Origin: Theocolax elegans
Lineage: Eukaryota > Arthropoda > Insecta > Hymenoptera > Cerocephalidae
Assembly (NCBI GenBank): GCA_026168455.1
Contig: CM047426.1
Span: forward strand, 42,550,307-42,614,306
Length of the DNA stretch: 64,000 bases
Direction of reading: 5' to 3'
In this document: piece after piece, positions 1 through 10,740 of the stretch
Position numbering within the stretch: position 1 is the stretch's first letter
How the letters are laid out: each line of letters opens with the position of its first letter
Translations under genes and position numbers: made by a program
The notes under the pieces: model-generated
What the model was told of the DNA's origin: nothing
The model's input: the letters and a program-made list of their open reading frames with translations, nothing else
Database searches by the model: none

Positions 1-712
1 TCGCCATCATGATTTATTTAAACTTATTATATATTAGATGAATAATTAAAAAAAAATAAACTTATTATTAATTGTTATGTATTGACTGAATATTGGCTGA
101 GAAATCGCCAACATAATTTATTCAAACTTATTATATATTAGATGAATAATTAAAAAAAAATAAACTTATTATTAATTGTTATGTATTGACTGAATATTGG
201 CTGAGAAATCGCCAACATAATTTATTCAAACTTATTTTTTGAAATAAATAATTCAAAAATAAACTTATTATTAATTGTTCTAAATTGACTAAATATTGGC
301 TAAGTAATCGCCATCATAATGAAATAATAAACTTATGATTTATTGTTATGAATTGACTAATTATGAGTTGTTACGAAATGATTAATATTGGCTAAGAAAT
401 CGCCAACATAATTAAATAATTACAAAATAAACTTATTATTAATTGTTATAAATTGACTAATTATGAGTTGTTACGAATTGATTAAATATTGGCTGAGAAA
501 TCGCCATCATAATTAAATAATTAAAAAATAAACTTATTATTAATTGTTATAAATTGACTGAATATGAGTTGTTACGAAATGATTAAATATTGGGCTGCGA
601 AATCGCCATCATAATTAAATAGTTAAAAAATAAACTTATTATTAATTTTCATGAATTGACTGAATATTGGCTGAGAAATCCCCAACATGTTTATTCAAAC
701 TTATTATTAGAT
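1..712. repeat. AT-rich satellite, about 100-bp unit (block 1)
   Basis: Head-to-tail copies of a unit of about 100-110 bp, recognisable by the phrase GGCTGAGAAATCGCC followed by AT-rich spacer and often GAGTTGTTACGAAATGATT. Copies differ by substitutions and by presence or absence of the GAGTTGTTACG segment, giving at least two subtypes. The window opens inside the array, so the true left edge is unseen. No coding potential. Confidence 0.9.
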
Positions 713-1557
713 TGTAAAGGTAAGCTACATACTCTTATGCGTATGAAGCTATACATTATAACGAGCGCGAGTGACGATCGGAAAAGCTCGTAGGCGATCG
801 GGAAAGCCCGCGCGTAAGGACTAATAATGGTCCGACGCGCAAGCTGACTAAGGAGAGTATAGAGAGTTTATGCGAGTCATCGTAGATAGACACGTCGCCG
901 GTAACGCCTTCCTTGATATTTCGCGGCAAGAGAACAAGAATCGTTATCGCGGATTCTTGCTCGGGTTCCGGGTTTCGTGCCGTGAAGAGTGAGTGACTCG
1001 GTGGAGTGAGCGTGCTGGTGTTAATTGCACAGCTCCAGAGACTCCCAGGAACCTGCGGAGACGGCGAAGTTGCCGCGCGCGAGAGCCCGACGGAGAGTAG
1101 GGAAACAGGCGAAGCCAAGCACATCGACGGGGAGATAAGGTACGTGGTGCACCACTCGCGAGCCGCCGAAGCCGTAAAGACTCTCTCTCTTTACGGCTAT
1201 AACTTTAAGTTAGGGATCGACGGATCTCGCCCGCGCGCGACGGCGAGGAAGCTAACGGGCGACCGCGTACGCGTGCTAGAAAGAGAGAAAGCACGAGTAA
1301 CCCCGGTGGTTACACCTCGTCGCGAGACCTCACGCGGCCTAGATACGGCTTTTGTTAAATCCTTATTCTTTGTTAGACTGTATTATATTTCTTTAACTTG
1401 AATAAAATTCATATGTAATCAATATCCGAGTACGAGTTTGATTATTGATTACCGGCGTATGTTATTCCCGTTATCCCGAATACCGCCCTCTCCGTTTCAG
1501 GAGCGGCCGAGGTAAACTTACCGCGAATTTATCCCTTTTATTCGCGGCCCTTTTCAG
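713..1557 (+). mobile_element. Truncated LTR-like sequence, duplicated copy
   Basis: CpG-rich sequence starting TGTAAAGGTAAGC, nearly identical to 2552-3396. It lacks the 3' about 210 bp, including the terminal CCCCGTTACA and primer-binding site, because the duplication junction cuts it. Open frames here (such as 1006-1401) show no protein signature and are treated as non-coding LTR sequence. A hairpin, AGCTACATAC against GTATGAAGCT with one mismatch, lies close to its start. Confidence 0.7.
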
Positions 1558-2551
1558 CTGAGAAATCGCCAACATAATTAAATAATTACAAAATAAACTT
1601 ATTATTAATTGTTATAAATTGACTAAATATTGGCTGAGAAATCCCCAACATGTTTATTCAAACTTATTATATATTAGATGAATAATTAAAAAAAAATAAA
1701 CTTATTAATTGTTATGTATTGACTGAATATTGGCTGAGAAATCGCCATCTTGATTTATTCAAACTTATTTTTGAAATAAATAATTCAAAAATAAACTTAT
1801 TATTAATTGTTATAAATTGACTGAATATTGGCTGAGAAATCGCCATCATGATTTATTTAAACTTATTATATATTAGATGAATAATTAAAAAAAAATAAAC
1901 TTATTATTAATTGTTATGTATTGACTGAATATTGGCTGAGAAATCGCCAACATAATTTATTCAAACTTATTATATATTAGATGAATAATTAAAAAAAAAT
2001 AAACTTATTATTAATTGTTATGTATTGACTGAATATTGGCTGAGAAATCGCCAACATAATTTATTCAAACTTATTTTTTGAAATAAATAATTCAAAAATA
2101 AACTTATTATTAATTGTTCTAAATTGACTAAATATTGGCTAAGTAATCGCCATCATAATGAAATAATAAACTTATGATTTATTGTTATGAATTGACTAAT
2201 TATGAGTTGTTACGAAATGATTAAATATTGGCTAAGAAATCGCCAACATAATTAAATAATTACAAAATAAACTTATTATTAATTGTTATAAATTGACTAA
2301 TTATGAGTTGTTACGAATTGATTAAATATTGGCTGAGAAATCGCCATCATAATTAAATAATTAAAAAATAAACTTATTATTAATTGTTATAAATTGACTG
2401 AATATGAGTTGTTACGAAATGATTAAATATTGGCTGCGAAATCGCCATCATAATTAAATAGTTAAAAAATAAACTTATTATTAATTTTCATGAATTGACT
2501 GAATATTGGCTGAGAAATCCCCAACATGTTTATTCAAACTTATTATTAGAT
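1558..2551. repeat. Satellite array, block 2
   Basis: The same about 100-bp satellite as at the window start, between the truncated LTR copy and the full chimeric element. The last unit ends TTATTATTAGAT, which supplies the AGAT target duplication of the downstream element. Confidence 0.88.
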
Positions 2552-3605
2552 TGTAAAGGTAAGCTACATACTCTTATGCGTATGAAGCTATACATTATAA
2601 CGAGCGCGAGTGACGATCGGAAAAGCTCGTAGGCGATCGGGAAAGCCCGCGCGTAAGGACTAATAATGGTCCGACGCGCAAGCTGACTAAGGAGAGTATA
2701 GAGAGTTTATGCGAGTCATCGTAGATAGACACGTCGCCGGTAACGCCTTCCTTGATATTTCGCGGCAAGAGAACAAGAATCGTTATCGCGGATTCTTGCT
2801 CGGGTTCCGGGTTTCGTGCCGTGAAGAGTGAGTGACTCGGTGGAGTGAGCGTGCTGGTGTTAATTGCACAGCTCCAGAGACTCCCAGGAACCTGCGGAGA
2901 CGGCGAAGTTGCCGCGCGCGAGAGCCCGACGGAGAGTAGGGAAACAGGCGAAGCCAAGCACATCGACGGGGAGATAAGGTACGTGGTGCACCACTCGCGA
3001 GCCGCCGAAGCCGTAAAGACTCTCTCTCTTTACGGCTATAACTTTAAGTTAGGGATCGACGGATCTCGCCCGCGCGCGACGGCGAGGAAGCTAACGGGCG
3101 ACCGCGTACGCGTGCTAGAAAGAGAGAAAGCACGAGTAACCCCGGTGGTTACACCTCGTCGCGAGACCTCACGCGGCCTAGATACGGCTTTTGTTAAATC
3201 CTTATTCTTTGTTAGACTGTATTTATATTTCTTTAACTTGAATAAAATTCATATGTAATCAATATCCGAGTACGAGTTTGATTATTGATTACCGGCGTAT
3301 GTTATTCCCGTTATCCCGAATACCGCCCTCTCCGTTTCAGGAGCGGCCGAGGTAAACTTACCGCGAATTTATCCCTTTTATTCGCGGCCCTTTTCAGCTC
3401 ACAACGTTTTAGCTGTACAAAGACGCGAGATCGGCAAGTGATCTCGCGGTTGCTAACGGACATCGCAAGGGTAGGTCGTGCGCGGGGTTCACTGATTTGA
3501 ATCCGCCGCGCACTCTCGGAGCACCGCCTAGGGAGTATAACTAGGCAGTGCCGTAGCAACCGATCCCTTTACCCCTACCGACGCGAAAAATTGTACCCCG
3601 TTACA
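2552..3605 (+). mobile_element. LTR-like block, 1,054 bp
   Basis: Bounded by TGTAAAGG and GTACCCCGTTACA, the TG...CA ends expected of an LTR. It is immediately followed by ACTGGCGCCCAACGTGGGGC, a primer-binding-site-like sequence. CpG-rich against the AT-rich surroundings. No intact partner LTR of this length lies in the window, so it is either a 5' LTR whose partner was lost or part of a rearranged element. Confidence 0.6.
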
Positions 3606-3631
3606 ACTGGCGCCCAACGTGGGGCGCCATT
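3606..3631. promoter_or_regulatory. Primer-binding-site-like palindrome
   Basis: TGGCGCCCAACGTGGGGCGCCA reads as a PBS in both directions: arms TGGCGCCC and GGGGCGCCA around AACGT. The flanking bases continue the symmetry, with GTACCCCGTTACA on the left and TGTAACGGGGTAC on the right, so two LTR ends and their PBSs meet head to head. Confidence 0.6.
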
Positions 3632-3843
3632 TGTAACGGGGTACGGATTGAATATAAGGAATAAAAAAATCATCGAAGGTATCGGAGCGCGAACCCACGA
3701 TCCTGGGAGCGCGAGGCAGAAGCCTCACCACTGCGCTACCATTCGCAATTATCCCGGCTAGTCGACTTGGTCCTATCGACGAACGTCGCCGATAATTCAG
3801 GGACCTAACCTGCGCCGACACTCGAAAATCCGTACCCGTTACA
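3632..3843 (-). mobile_element. TRIM-like short LTR, copy 1
   Basis: A 212-bp unit with terminal inverted repeats TGTAACGGGGTACGGAT and ATCCGTACCCGTTACA. It carries a tRNA-like A box (3728-3738) and B box (3684-3696) on the minus strand, with a T-run terminator (3663-3669). It is followed by AATGGCGCCCAACTC, another PBS-like sequence. Nearly identical, inverted, to 4126-4335. TRIM-like LTRs with Pol III boxes have been reported in ants (from memory). Confidence 0.6.
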
Positions 3844-4125
3844 AATGGCGCCCAACTCAAAAACCCACTTGCCAGAAGAGACGAAGTAGTTTATCTTCGC
3901 CTGGCTCATCTTGGACCGAAGTCAGTCACAAACTCCCATCCCCACCACCACAGTCCCGGTGGATTTCCCCGCGAGAACGTCAAAAAGTGCGGAGGTACGA
4001 CTGTAGGAGTAAAATGGTCTTGTTGACACCGGTCGAGCAGGGACAACCTTCGCCTCTCTAGCCCAGGTGATCGAAGTGATCAAACGGCTCCCCGAGGGCG
4101 TAGGTCGCGTTTGGGTGGGGGATAT
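3844..4125. other. Internal segment between inverted short LTRs
   Basis: About 280 bp of moderately GC-rich sequence with no frame or motif that I recognise. It starts with the PBS-like AATGGCGCCCAACTC and ends in GTTTGGGTGGGGGAT, which could act as a polypurine tract. Its size fits the internal region of a TRIM. Confidence 0.4.
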
Positions 4126-4335
4126 AACGGGTACGGATTTTCGAGTGTCGGCGCAGGTTAGGTCCCTGAATTATCGGCGACGTTCGTCGATAGGACCAAG
4201 TCGACTAGCCGGGATAATTGCGAATGGTAGCGCAGTGGTGAGGCTTCTGCCTCGCGCTCCCGGGATCGTGGGTTCGCGCCCCGATACCTTCGATGATTTT
4301 TTTATTCCTTATATTCAATCCGTACCCCGTTACAA
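4126..4335 (+). mobile_element. TRIM-like short LTR, copy 2 (inverted)
   Basis: Inverted copy of 3632-3843, ending CCGTACCCCGTTACA directly against the AGAT target duplication. It differs by a handful of bases. Its left terminus is damaged (TATAACGGG instead of TGTAACGGG), which suggests that this end was not a functional LTR terminus at the last transposition. Confidence 0.6.
4226..4303 (+). promoter_or_regulatory. Internal Pol III promoter (tRNA-like) with terminator
   Basis: A box TAGCGCAGTGG at 4228-4238 and B box GGTTCGCGCCC at 4271-4281 are about 33 nt apart, as in tRNA genes. A run of seven T at about 4296-4302 supplies a Pol III terminator 15 nt beyond the B box. No good anticodon stem is visible, so this is a tRNA-derived promoter rather than a tRNA gene. 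The same arrangement is present in reverse at 3663-3740. Confidence 0.6.
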
Positions 4336-5588
4336 GATATATAAATAATTAATAAATAAACTTTTTATTAATTGTTCTAAATTGACTGAATATTGGCTAA
4401 GTAATCGCCATCATAATGAAATAATAAACTTATGATTTATTGTTATGAATTGACTAATTATGAGTTGTTACGAAATGATTAAATATTGGCTAAGAAATCG
4501 CCAACATAATTAAATAATTAAAAAATAAACTTATTATTAATTGTTATAAATTGACTAATTATGAGTTGTTACGAATTGATTAAATATTGGCTGAGAAATC
4601 GCCATCATAATTAAATAATTAAAAAATAAACTTATTATTAATTGTTATAAATTGACTGAATATGAGTTGTTACGAAATGATTAAATATTGGCTGCGAAAT
4701 CGCCATCATAATTAAATAGTTAAAAAATAAACTTATTATTAATTTTCATGAATTGACTGAATATTGGCTGAGAAATCCCCAACATGTTTATTCAAACTTA
4801 TTATTAGATATAAATAATTAATAAATAAACTTTTTATTAATTGTTCTAAATTGACTGAATATTGGCTAAGTAATCGCCATCATAATGAAATAATAAACTT
4901 ATGATTTATTGTTATGAATTGATTGTTTATAAATTTACTAATTATGAGTTGTTACGAATTGATTAAATATTGGCTGAGAAATCGCCATCATAATTAAATA
5001 ATTAAAAATAAACTTATTATTAATTGTTATAAATTGACTGAATATGAGTTGTTACGAAATGATTAAATATTGGCTGCGAAATCGCCATCATAATTAATAG
5101 TTAAAAAATAAACTTATTATTAATTTTCATGAATTGACTGAATATTGGCTGAGAAATCCCCAACATGTTTATTCAAACTTATTATTAGATATATAAATAA
5201 TTAATAAATAAACTTTTTATTAATTGTTCTAAATTGACTGAATATTGGCTAAGTAATCGCCATCATAATGAAATAATAAACTTATGATTTATTGTTATGA
5301 ATTGACTAATTATGAGTTGTTACGAAATGATTAAATATTGGCTAAGAAATCGCCATCATAATTAAATAATTAAAAAATAAACTTATTATTAATTGTTATA
5401 AATTGATTGAATATGAGTTGTTACGAAATGATTAAATATTGGCTGCGAAATCGCCATCATAATTAAATAATTAAAAAATAAACTTATTATTAATTGTTAT
5501 AAATTGACTGAATATGAGTTGTTTCGAAATGATTAAATATTGGCTGAGAAATCGCCATCATGATTTATTTAAACTTATTATATATTAG
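4336..5588. repeat. Satellite array, block 3
   Basis: The same satellite, here in a higher-order pattern: a segment starting ATATAAATAATTAATAAA recurs near 4336, 4807 and 5191. It ends in TTATTATATATTAG (5575-5588), the left target duplication of the Penelope-like element. Confidence 0.88.
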
Positions 5589-5655
5589 TAGGAATTTGTC
5601 GATCTGACGGAGGCGAAGGAAAAGAAAAAAAACACAAAAAGTTTTTCTTCCAAGA

Positions 5656-5690
5656 GACGTTTCGTTGGCTTGGTCTGCCAACCTCTTCAG
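5656..5690 (-). ncRNA. Possible hammerhead ribozyme core remnant of the Penelope element
   Basis: On the minus strand CTGAAGA is followed by a hairpin GTTGGC/GCCAAC and then GAAAC, the order of a hammerhead core and stem II. Penelope-like elements are known to carry hammerhead motifs. I could not pair a convincing stem I or stem III with a cleavage triplet, and stem II needs one bulged G. A fragment or a degenerate copy is the best reading. Confidence 0.35.
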
Positions 5691-5897
5691 GCTATTTTTT
5701 ATTGATAACACACAAATAACAAATTAACAGAACGCACAAACAATATTGAAAAACTTAGATATAAAAAAATACCTTTTTTATAATCGGATAACCGATTCGT
5801 CAAGCGGTTAGATAAACAGTCAACATAAGCAAAACTCGGTGTATTTATATATATATCGCTAAAGGTAGTGTAACGTAAACATTGTACAACTGTCAAA

Positions 5898-8027
5898 TCA
5901 GGCATTTAATTTTCTGAGAACTGGGAAATAAGAGCTATTTAAAAATCTAATATCGTCTTTCTTATTAATATTATTAACATCAAGTTTAATGTGTAACATT
6001 TCCGAAATAAGACGCTTTTTATAATTGATCTCCCTATCGACAATTTTTACACCATCCCAATCAAATTCATGTTTATTTAAAAACATATGTTGATTAATAA
6101 CTGAATCAGTATTGTTATTCTTTTTGTGTTCATTAATCCTCGTTTTTAGTAAACGTTTAGTTTCACCAACGTAAGATGCAGGACAGTCTTTACAATTTAA
6201 TTTATAAACAACATTCATCTGTTCAAACTTTTTTGTACCATCTTTACCCAGTTTAATAATAGAATTCAAACTTTTTTGAACTAATGGTAGAGTTTGAATA
6301 TTAACAGACCTTAATATGCGAGATAATTTATCAAAATTCTGAGAAAAAGGTAATGGTAAATAGGCAAGACGTTTAATTCTGGAAGTAGATTGAATATTTT
6401 TTTTTAATTTTAACTTATTTAGACGGAAGTGAATATTTTGTTTAATAAATTTGATATTGTAGTCATTGTCGATAAGTAGATTTTTTACAATATTTAAATT
6501 AGTTGTATGATATCGTACATCTGATAATAAAAAAGCTCTGTCTACTAAATTATAAATAACATTCTTTTTTTGTTGAGTTGGATGATTTGAAAAATAATTA
6601 ATCAATCGACCAGAAGCTATGGGTTTTTGGTACCAATTTGTTATAATACGATCATTTTCTCTAATTAAGGTAATGTCAAAAAAATTGATTTTTTGGTTTA
6701 TTTCTAATTATGAAGTAAATTGTAAATTTTTATTATATGAATTAAAAATATTTATAACTAAATTTACATGTTCTTTCTTAACACACAAGATAGTATCATC
6801 AACGTATCTAAAATAAAAAAGTGGTTTACAATTATGTTCGTTCAATAATTTATTTAAGCAATCATTTTCCAAATCATCCATTACAATATCAGCAAATAAC
6901 GGAGAAATCGGAGAACCCATGGGAGTACCATGAATTTGTTGATAATAGATATTGTTAAAAACAAAATATGTATTATTGTAAAGAAATTTCGTACATACTA
7001 AGATCTCATTGAACGGAATGCGACATTTATTATTAATAGAAGAAAAACGTCTTTCTAGACTATCTAATACTAAATTGCAAGGGATGTTAGTAAAAAGTGA
7101 AACAACATCCAATGAAAGTAAAACATGATCATTGTCTAAAATAACATCCTTTAATTTTTCTTTCAACTGAAAACTATTGTTAATGTGAGATTTCGGTAAT
7201 TTAATAGCTGTTTTTAATTCATTGTAAATTATTTTAGCAAGAAAATGTGTAGGGCTATTAACTAAAGAAATGATAGGTCTTAACGGGTTATCAATCTTAT
7301 GGATTTTTGGTAAACCATAACCTTTCGCTAAACAAGTATTAGAACAAGTGAGTGCATTAGTGTGAAATTTGTGTTGTAAAAATTCATGATTATTTAAATG
7401 TTTCAAAATTTTAGAAGTAGAAGATTGTAAGTTTTTTAATGGATTCTTAGAAATACACCTATAGACAGTATTATCCGAAAAAATGTTAGTCATTTTTGTA
7501 ACATAATCGGATTTGTACATACAAACTGTTTTGTTACCTTTATCCGAAGTAGTAAAAAATATGTTTGGATTGTTATTTAAAAAAATTTTTGTAGAATTAA
7601 TTTTATTGATAAGTACTTTTTCTTTACTATCTAAATGAGTTTTTGTTTTTATGGTTAAATTGATGTTATTTATCACTTGTTCTCTAATATTTGAACTAAC
7701 AACTTTACTGATATCTAAAGTTTGCAAACAATTTTCCGTGCTTTTAATGATATCAATAACTATTGGATTCGATAAATTCGATTTAAGACTAAAATTCGGA
7801 CCAAGAGTAACAATGTCTTTAACTTCATTAGGAATATCTATTTTTGTTAAATTTATTAACCAGCTGTTATTATCTGACTTAGTCACCATTGTATTTAATG
7901 ATTTAATTTTTAAATCCTTTAAGTGTTCAAATTTTTTCAGTAATAGAGCATCGTGTTTACTTCGTAACTTAAAATATTTCTGAGTAGTCATGTCAAAGAA
8001 AACTTTAAATACATCTTTATCTGTCAC
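5898..8027 (-). pseudogene. Penelope-like RT plus GIY-YIG endonuclease, one nonsense codon
   Basis: A single reading frame of 710 codons is interrupted by one TAA at 6708-6710. The upstream part has RT motifs: GLPKIHK, the SLDVVSLFTNIP motif A, GTPMGSPISPLFADI motif B, and RYVDDT motif C near 6790-6810. The downstream part has a GIY-YIG-type module (VVYKLN ... SYVGETKR ... KTRINEH, about 6120-6215) with the CxxC pair (NCKDC) typical of Penelope endonucleases. Product: nicks target DNA and reverse-transcribes the element. The first codon here is GTG and the frame runs on upstream to the truncation, so this start is arbitrary. Apart from the stop the sequence looks little decayed. Confidence 0.88.
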
Positions 8028-8079
8028 ACAATCATAAATTTTTTGTTTAAGATTATTAAGGGATTTCTGAATAAAATTA

Positions 8080-8942
8080 TTATTATATATTAGATGAATA
8101 ATTAAAAAAAAATAAAATTATTATTAATTGTTATGTATTGACTGAATAATGGCTGAGAAATCGCCAACATAATTTATTCAAACTTATTTTTTGAAATAAA
8201 TAATTCAAAAATAAACTTATTATTAATTGTTCTAAATTGACTAAATATTGGCTAAGTAATCGCCATCATAATGAAATAATAAACTTATGATTTATTGTTA
8301 TGAATTGACTAATTATGAGTTGTTACGAAATGATTAAATATTGGCTAAGAAATCGCCAACATAATTAAATAATTAAAAAATAAACTTATTATTAATTGTT
8401 ATAAATTGACTGAATATGAGTTGTTTCGAAATGATTAAATATTGGCTGAGAAATCGCCATCATGATTTATTTAAACTTATTATATATTAGATGAATAATT
8501 AAAAAAAAATAAACTTATTATTAATTGTTATGTATTGACTGAATATTGGCTGAGAAATCGCCAACATAATTTATTCAAACTTATTTTTAGATATAAATAA
8601 TTCAAAAATAAACTTATTATTAATTGTTCTAAATTGACTAAATATTGGCTAAGTAATCGCCATCATAATGAAATAATAAACTTATGATTTATTGTTATGA
8701 ATTGACGAATTATGAGTTGTTACGAAATGATTAAATATTGGCTAAGAAATCGCCAACATAATTAAATAATTAAAAAATAAACTTATTATTAATTGTTATA
8801 AATTGACTAATTATGAGTTGTTACGAAATGATTAAATATCGGCTGAGAAATCGCCATCATAATTAAATAATTAAAAAATGAACTTATTATTAATTAGTTT
8901 ATTATTAATTAGAGACATAACAATATTGTATATTATATATAT
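8080..8942. repeat. Satellite array, block 4
   Basis: Satellite units continue from the right target duplication of the Penelope-like element to the left edge of the Gypsy insertion. The last about 60 bp (TATTGTATATTATATATAT) are diverged. The final ATAT (8939-8942) is the Gypsy target duplication. Confidence 0.85.
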
Positions 8943-9738
8943 TGTAACGGTTTTGCTATTTTTAAATATAAATACAAAAAGATAATAACAATTAACTACC
9001 GTTAAAATAATAGTCTCTATGCGATCGGCCGCTCAGTAATAATACAAAACCAAACGTATATGCGGAGGCGGCGGTAATCTTTATTTAGCGAAACGCGAGA
9101 AAAAGAGGGTAAACAATTAAATAAACAACAATGCAGTATTTAATTAATAACAGAAATAAATGTATTCGGGAAAAACAATAATACAGGCGCGTCGCAGCGC
9201 GCGAAACGCAGGTCAGTATACACGCGAGATAAATAAAGAGAGAAAGAGAGAGAGAGAGACTACAAGACTGGCACTTACAGTGCTTGAGACGCGATCGATG
9301 GTCAAACAACCAGGTGAAGTCTGCGTAGTCGCTACTCTTTAGCTTCCTGGGCTGCGTCGTCGCCAAACAAACTATTGCAAATTCACTGGATCACCAGCAC
9401 AGCACCAGGATCACAAGCACAGGGCGATCAAAATATGGAGAAAACAAATCGCAAGGTTTCTCACGTCAGTGGCAATTAATCACACGGTTGACTTTTAATC
9501 TCTCGGCGGTTGAGATTAGTCGCTCCACGTTTGAGTTTAATCTAAGTGCTCTCGCACTTACGAACCGAAAACTCTCTCTCTCTTTCCCTACTTTTACCTT
9601 TACGAAGGTCCGCGAAAATCGCCGAAAATCGTCGAACGTCGACCTGTAACATCTGTAAATATTAATACACAGGCTAGACAGAGAGAGAGAATGTAACGAG
9701 CAATGTAATATAATCAAATATTACATTGATTCGTTACA
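8943..9738 (-). mobile_element. 3' LTR of young Gypsy element
   Basis: The ends are TGTAACG and CGTTACA in inverted orientation. It is followed on its inner side by a polypurine tract. The first 47 bp of the LTR (9692-9738) form a near-perfect palindrome. Open frames inside it (9085-9366 and others) recur in the other LTR and are not protein-like. Confidence 0.93.
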
Positions 9739-9750
9739 CTCCCCCCTTCC
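9739..9750 (-). promoter_or_regulatory. Polypurine tract
   Basis: On the minus strand GGAAGGGGGGAG abuts the LTR start TGTAACG, as required for plus-strand DNA priming in LTR retrotransposons. Confidence 0.85.
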
Positions 9751-10028
9751 AGACGCTGGGTAGCCGAAGACGTACCAGCTCTGCATTTCTACTCTCTCTC
9801 TAGGCCAGAAGACAAAATGAAAATGGTAATTAACATAAATAATATTTATAAATAAATAAAATAAATTTATTTGTAAGCAAAACATCAGACAAAAGAAAAT
9901 GGTAAGCAGGCCAACATATAAAAGATTTCTCTCTTTATTATAACAACAATTAAGAGCGATACGCCTTACGAAGATTACAAAATCGGAGAAAAGGTACGCG
10001 TAGATACATCAATCGCTCAAAGGAACAT
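9751..10028 (-). other. Non-coding 3' region of young Gypsy element
   Basis: About 280 bp between the integrase stop and the polypurine tract, AT-rich in the middle. There is no env-like frame, so this is not an env-bearing errantivirus in its present form. Confidence 0.6.
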
Positions 10029-10740
10029 TTACAGTTTCTGCGACCGAGTGCGCTGTTCGATCGTTTCCACCGGGGATACGGGCTTGTTCTTTGCTCCCTT
10101 CGGTCTTCCGCGCCTAATTTCCGTCGTCGGAGGATTCGCGTATACAACAGTATTCGCGTTTAATCGCTCGTTAGAAGGGGCACGATCTACCGCAGTCATA
10201 CGATTAACAATTACCCGAGTTTTGCGCGGCCTACCTCGCTTACGCTGTGCGTTCGCGCTCACAGGATCATTATCGTTGGACTCGTCGCTAGCTCTTCGCT
10301 CTGCGTTTAATCCCTCGCTGTCCCTCGTCGCATCCTCTCGATTTAATCTACTCTCCACAGATACGTCCGTTTGGTCTTCGTAGAATGGCTTAATATCACT
10401 GATGTGGCATTTACCTGCTTCTTTTCCATCATTGTCGATGAGCTCTACCACGTTTGAGCCGAGTAACGCCGAAACAATAAAAGGTCCGATGTACTTCGGA
10501 GCTAGCTTAGCAGCTATGCCTTGGGCAGCGGACGAAAGTATACGATTCCGCTTAGAAACTTTTTGTCCCACGGCAAATTGTACATCGCGGCGTTTTGAAT
10601 TATAATATTCGGCCTGACGGGCTTGTGCGCATGTCGCTCGTTCAGCAGCTTGAGCTTGCAGCTCTGGCAACGTTTGCATACGCTGTTGCCAATTTTGAAC
10701 AGCTGCTGCGGCTTTGCTATCAGCGACAGCTTGATCTTCC
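10029..10740 (-). pseudogene. pol: Integrase C-terminal remnant (pol)
   Basis: The frame encodes the tail of a Gypsy integrase: LAPKYIGPFIVSALLGSNVVEL followed by a CHISDIKPFYE segment matches the C-terminal SH3-like DNA-binding region. A low-complexity basic tail with RKRGRPRK and RRGRPKGAKNK AT-hook-like stretches follows. No HHCC zinc finger or DDE core remains upstream; sequence passes directly into the start of RT at about 10740. The AT-hook-like tail could favour AT-rich targets, consistent with the TSD ATAT, but that is inference. Confidence 0.8.

Larger units (their letters stand above)
1..3396. repeat. Tandem segmental duplication, 1,839-bp period
   Basis: The interval from 1 to about 1557 recurs at 1840 to about 3396 with only scattered one-base differences (for example an extra g near 596 and one t fewer near 1383). 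The unit combines satellite and the first about 845 bp of an LTR-like sequence. The junction near 1557 breaks the LTR and rejoins satellite. Near identity implies a recent duplication or an assembly repeat. Confidence 0.88.
2552..4335 (+). mobile_element. Chimeric LTR-derived element, TSD AGAT
   Basis: The 1,784-bp insertion starts TGTAAAGG and ends CCCCGTTACA. It is flanked by AGAT on both sides (2548-2551 and 4336-4339), which reconstitutes an uninterrupted satellite unit. Inside, in order, are a 1,054-bp LTR-like block, a palindromic primer-binding-site region, a 212-bp short LTR with an internal tRNA-like promoter, about 280 bp of unique sequence, and a second short LTR in inverted orientation. 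No coding frame is recognisable. A normal TRIM has direct LTRs, so the inverted pair is anomalous. It may have arisen by template switching or by inversion inside an older element. Confidence 0.7.
5589..8079 (-). mobile_element. Penelope-like element, 5'-truncated, 14-bp TSD
   Basis: The insertion is bounded by TTATTATATATTAG at 5575-5588 and 8080-8093, a 14-bp duplication of satellite sequence. The minus strand encodes a reverse transcriptase followed by a GIY-YIG-type endonuclease in one frame, the diagnostic order for Penelope-like elements. The frame remains open up to the insertion point, so the 5' end (N-terminus and start codon) is missing. About 300 bp of 3' sequence follows the stop. 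A lone nonsense codon breaks the frame. Confidence 0.88.

Noticed and set aside
400..600. Hammerhead-like pattern in the satellite (CTGAATATGAG ... CGAAATG)
   Set aside because: The core spacing is wrong (two extra bases in CTGANGA) and no helices pair.
756..3258. Paired frames of 122-137 codons on both strands, present twice
   Set aside because: They lie in LTR-like sequence, overlap each other on opposite strands and show no domain; duplication alone explains their recurrence.
5699..5905. 68-codon frame after the Penelope endonuclease
   Set aside because: Lies in the 3' untranslated part, low complexity and no family.
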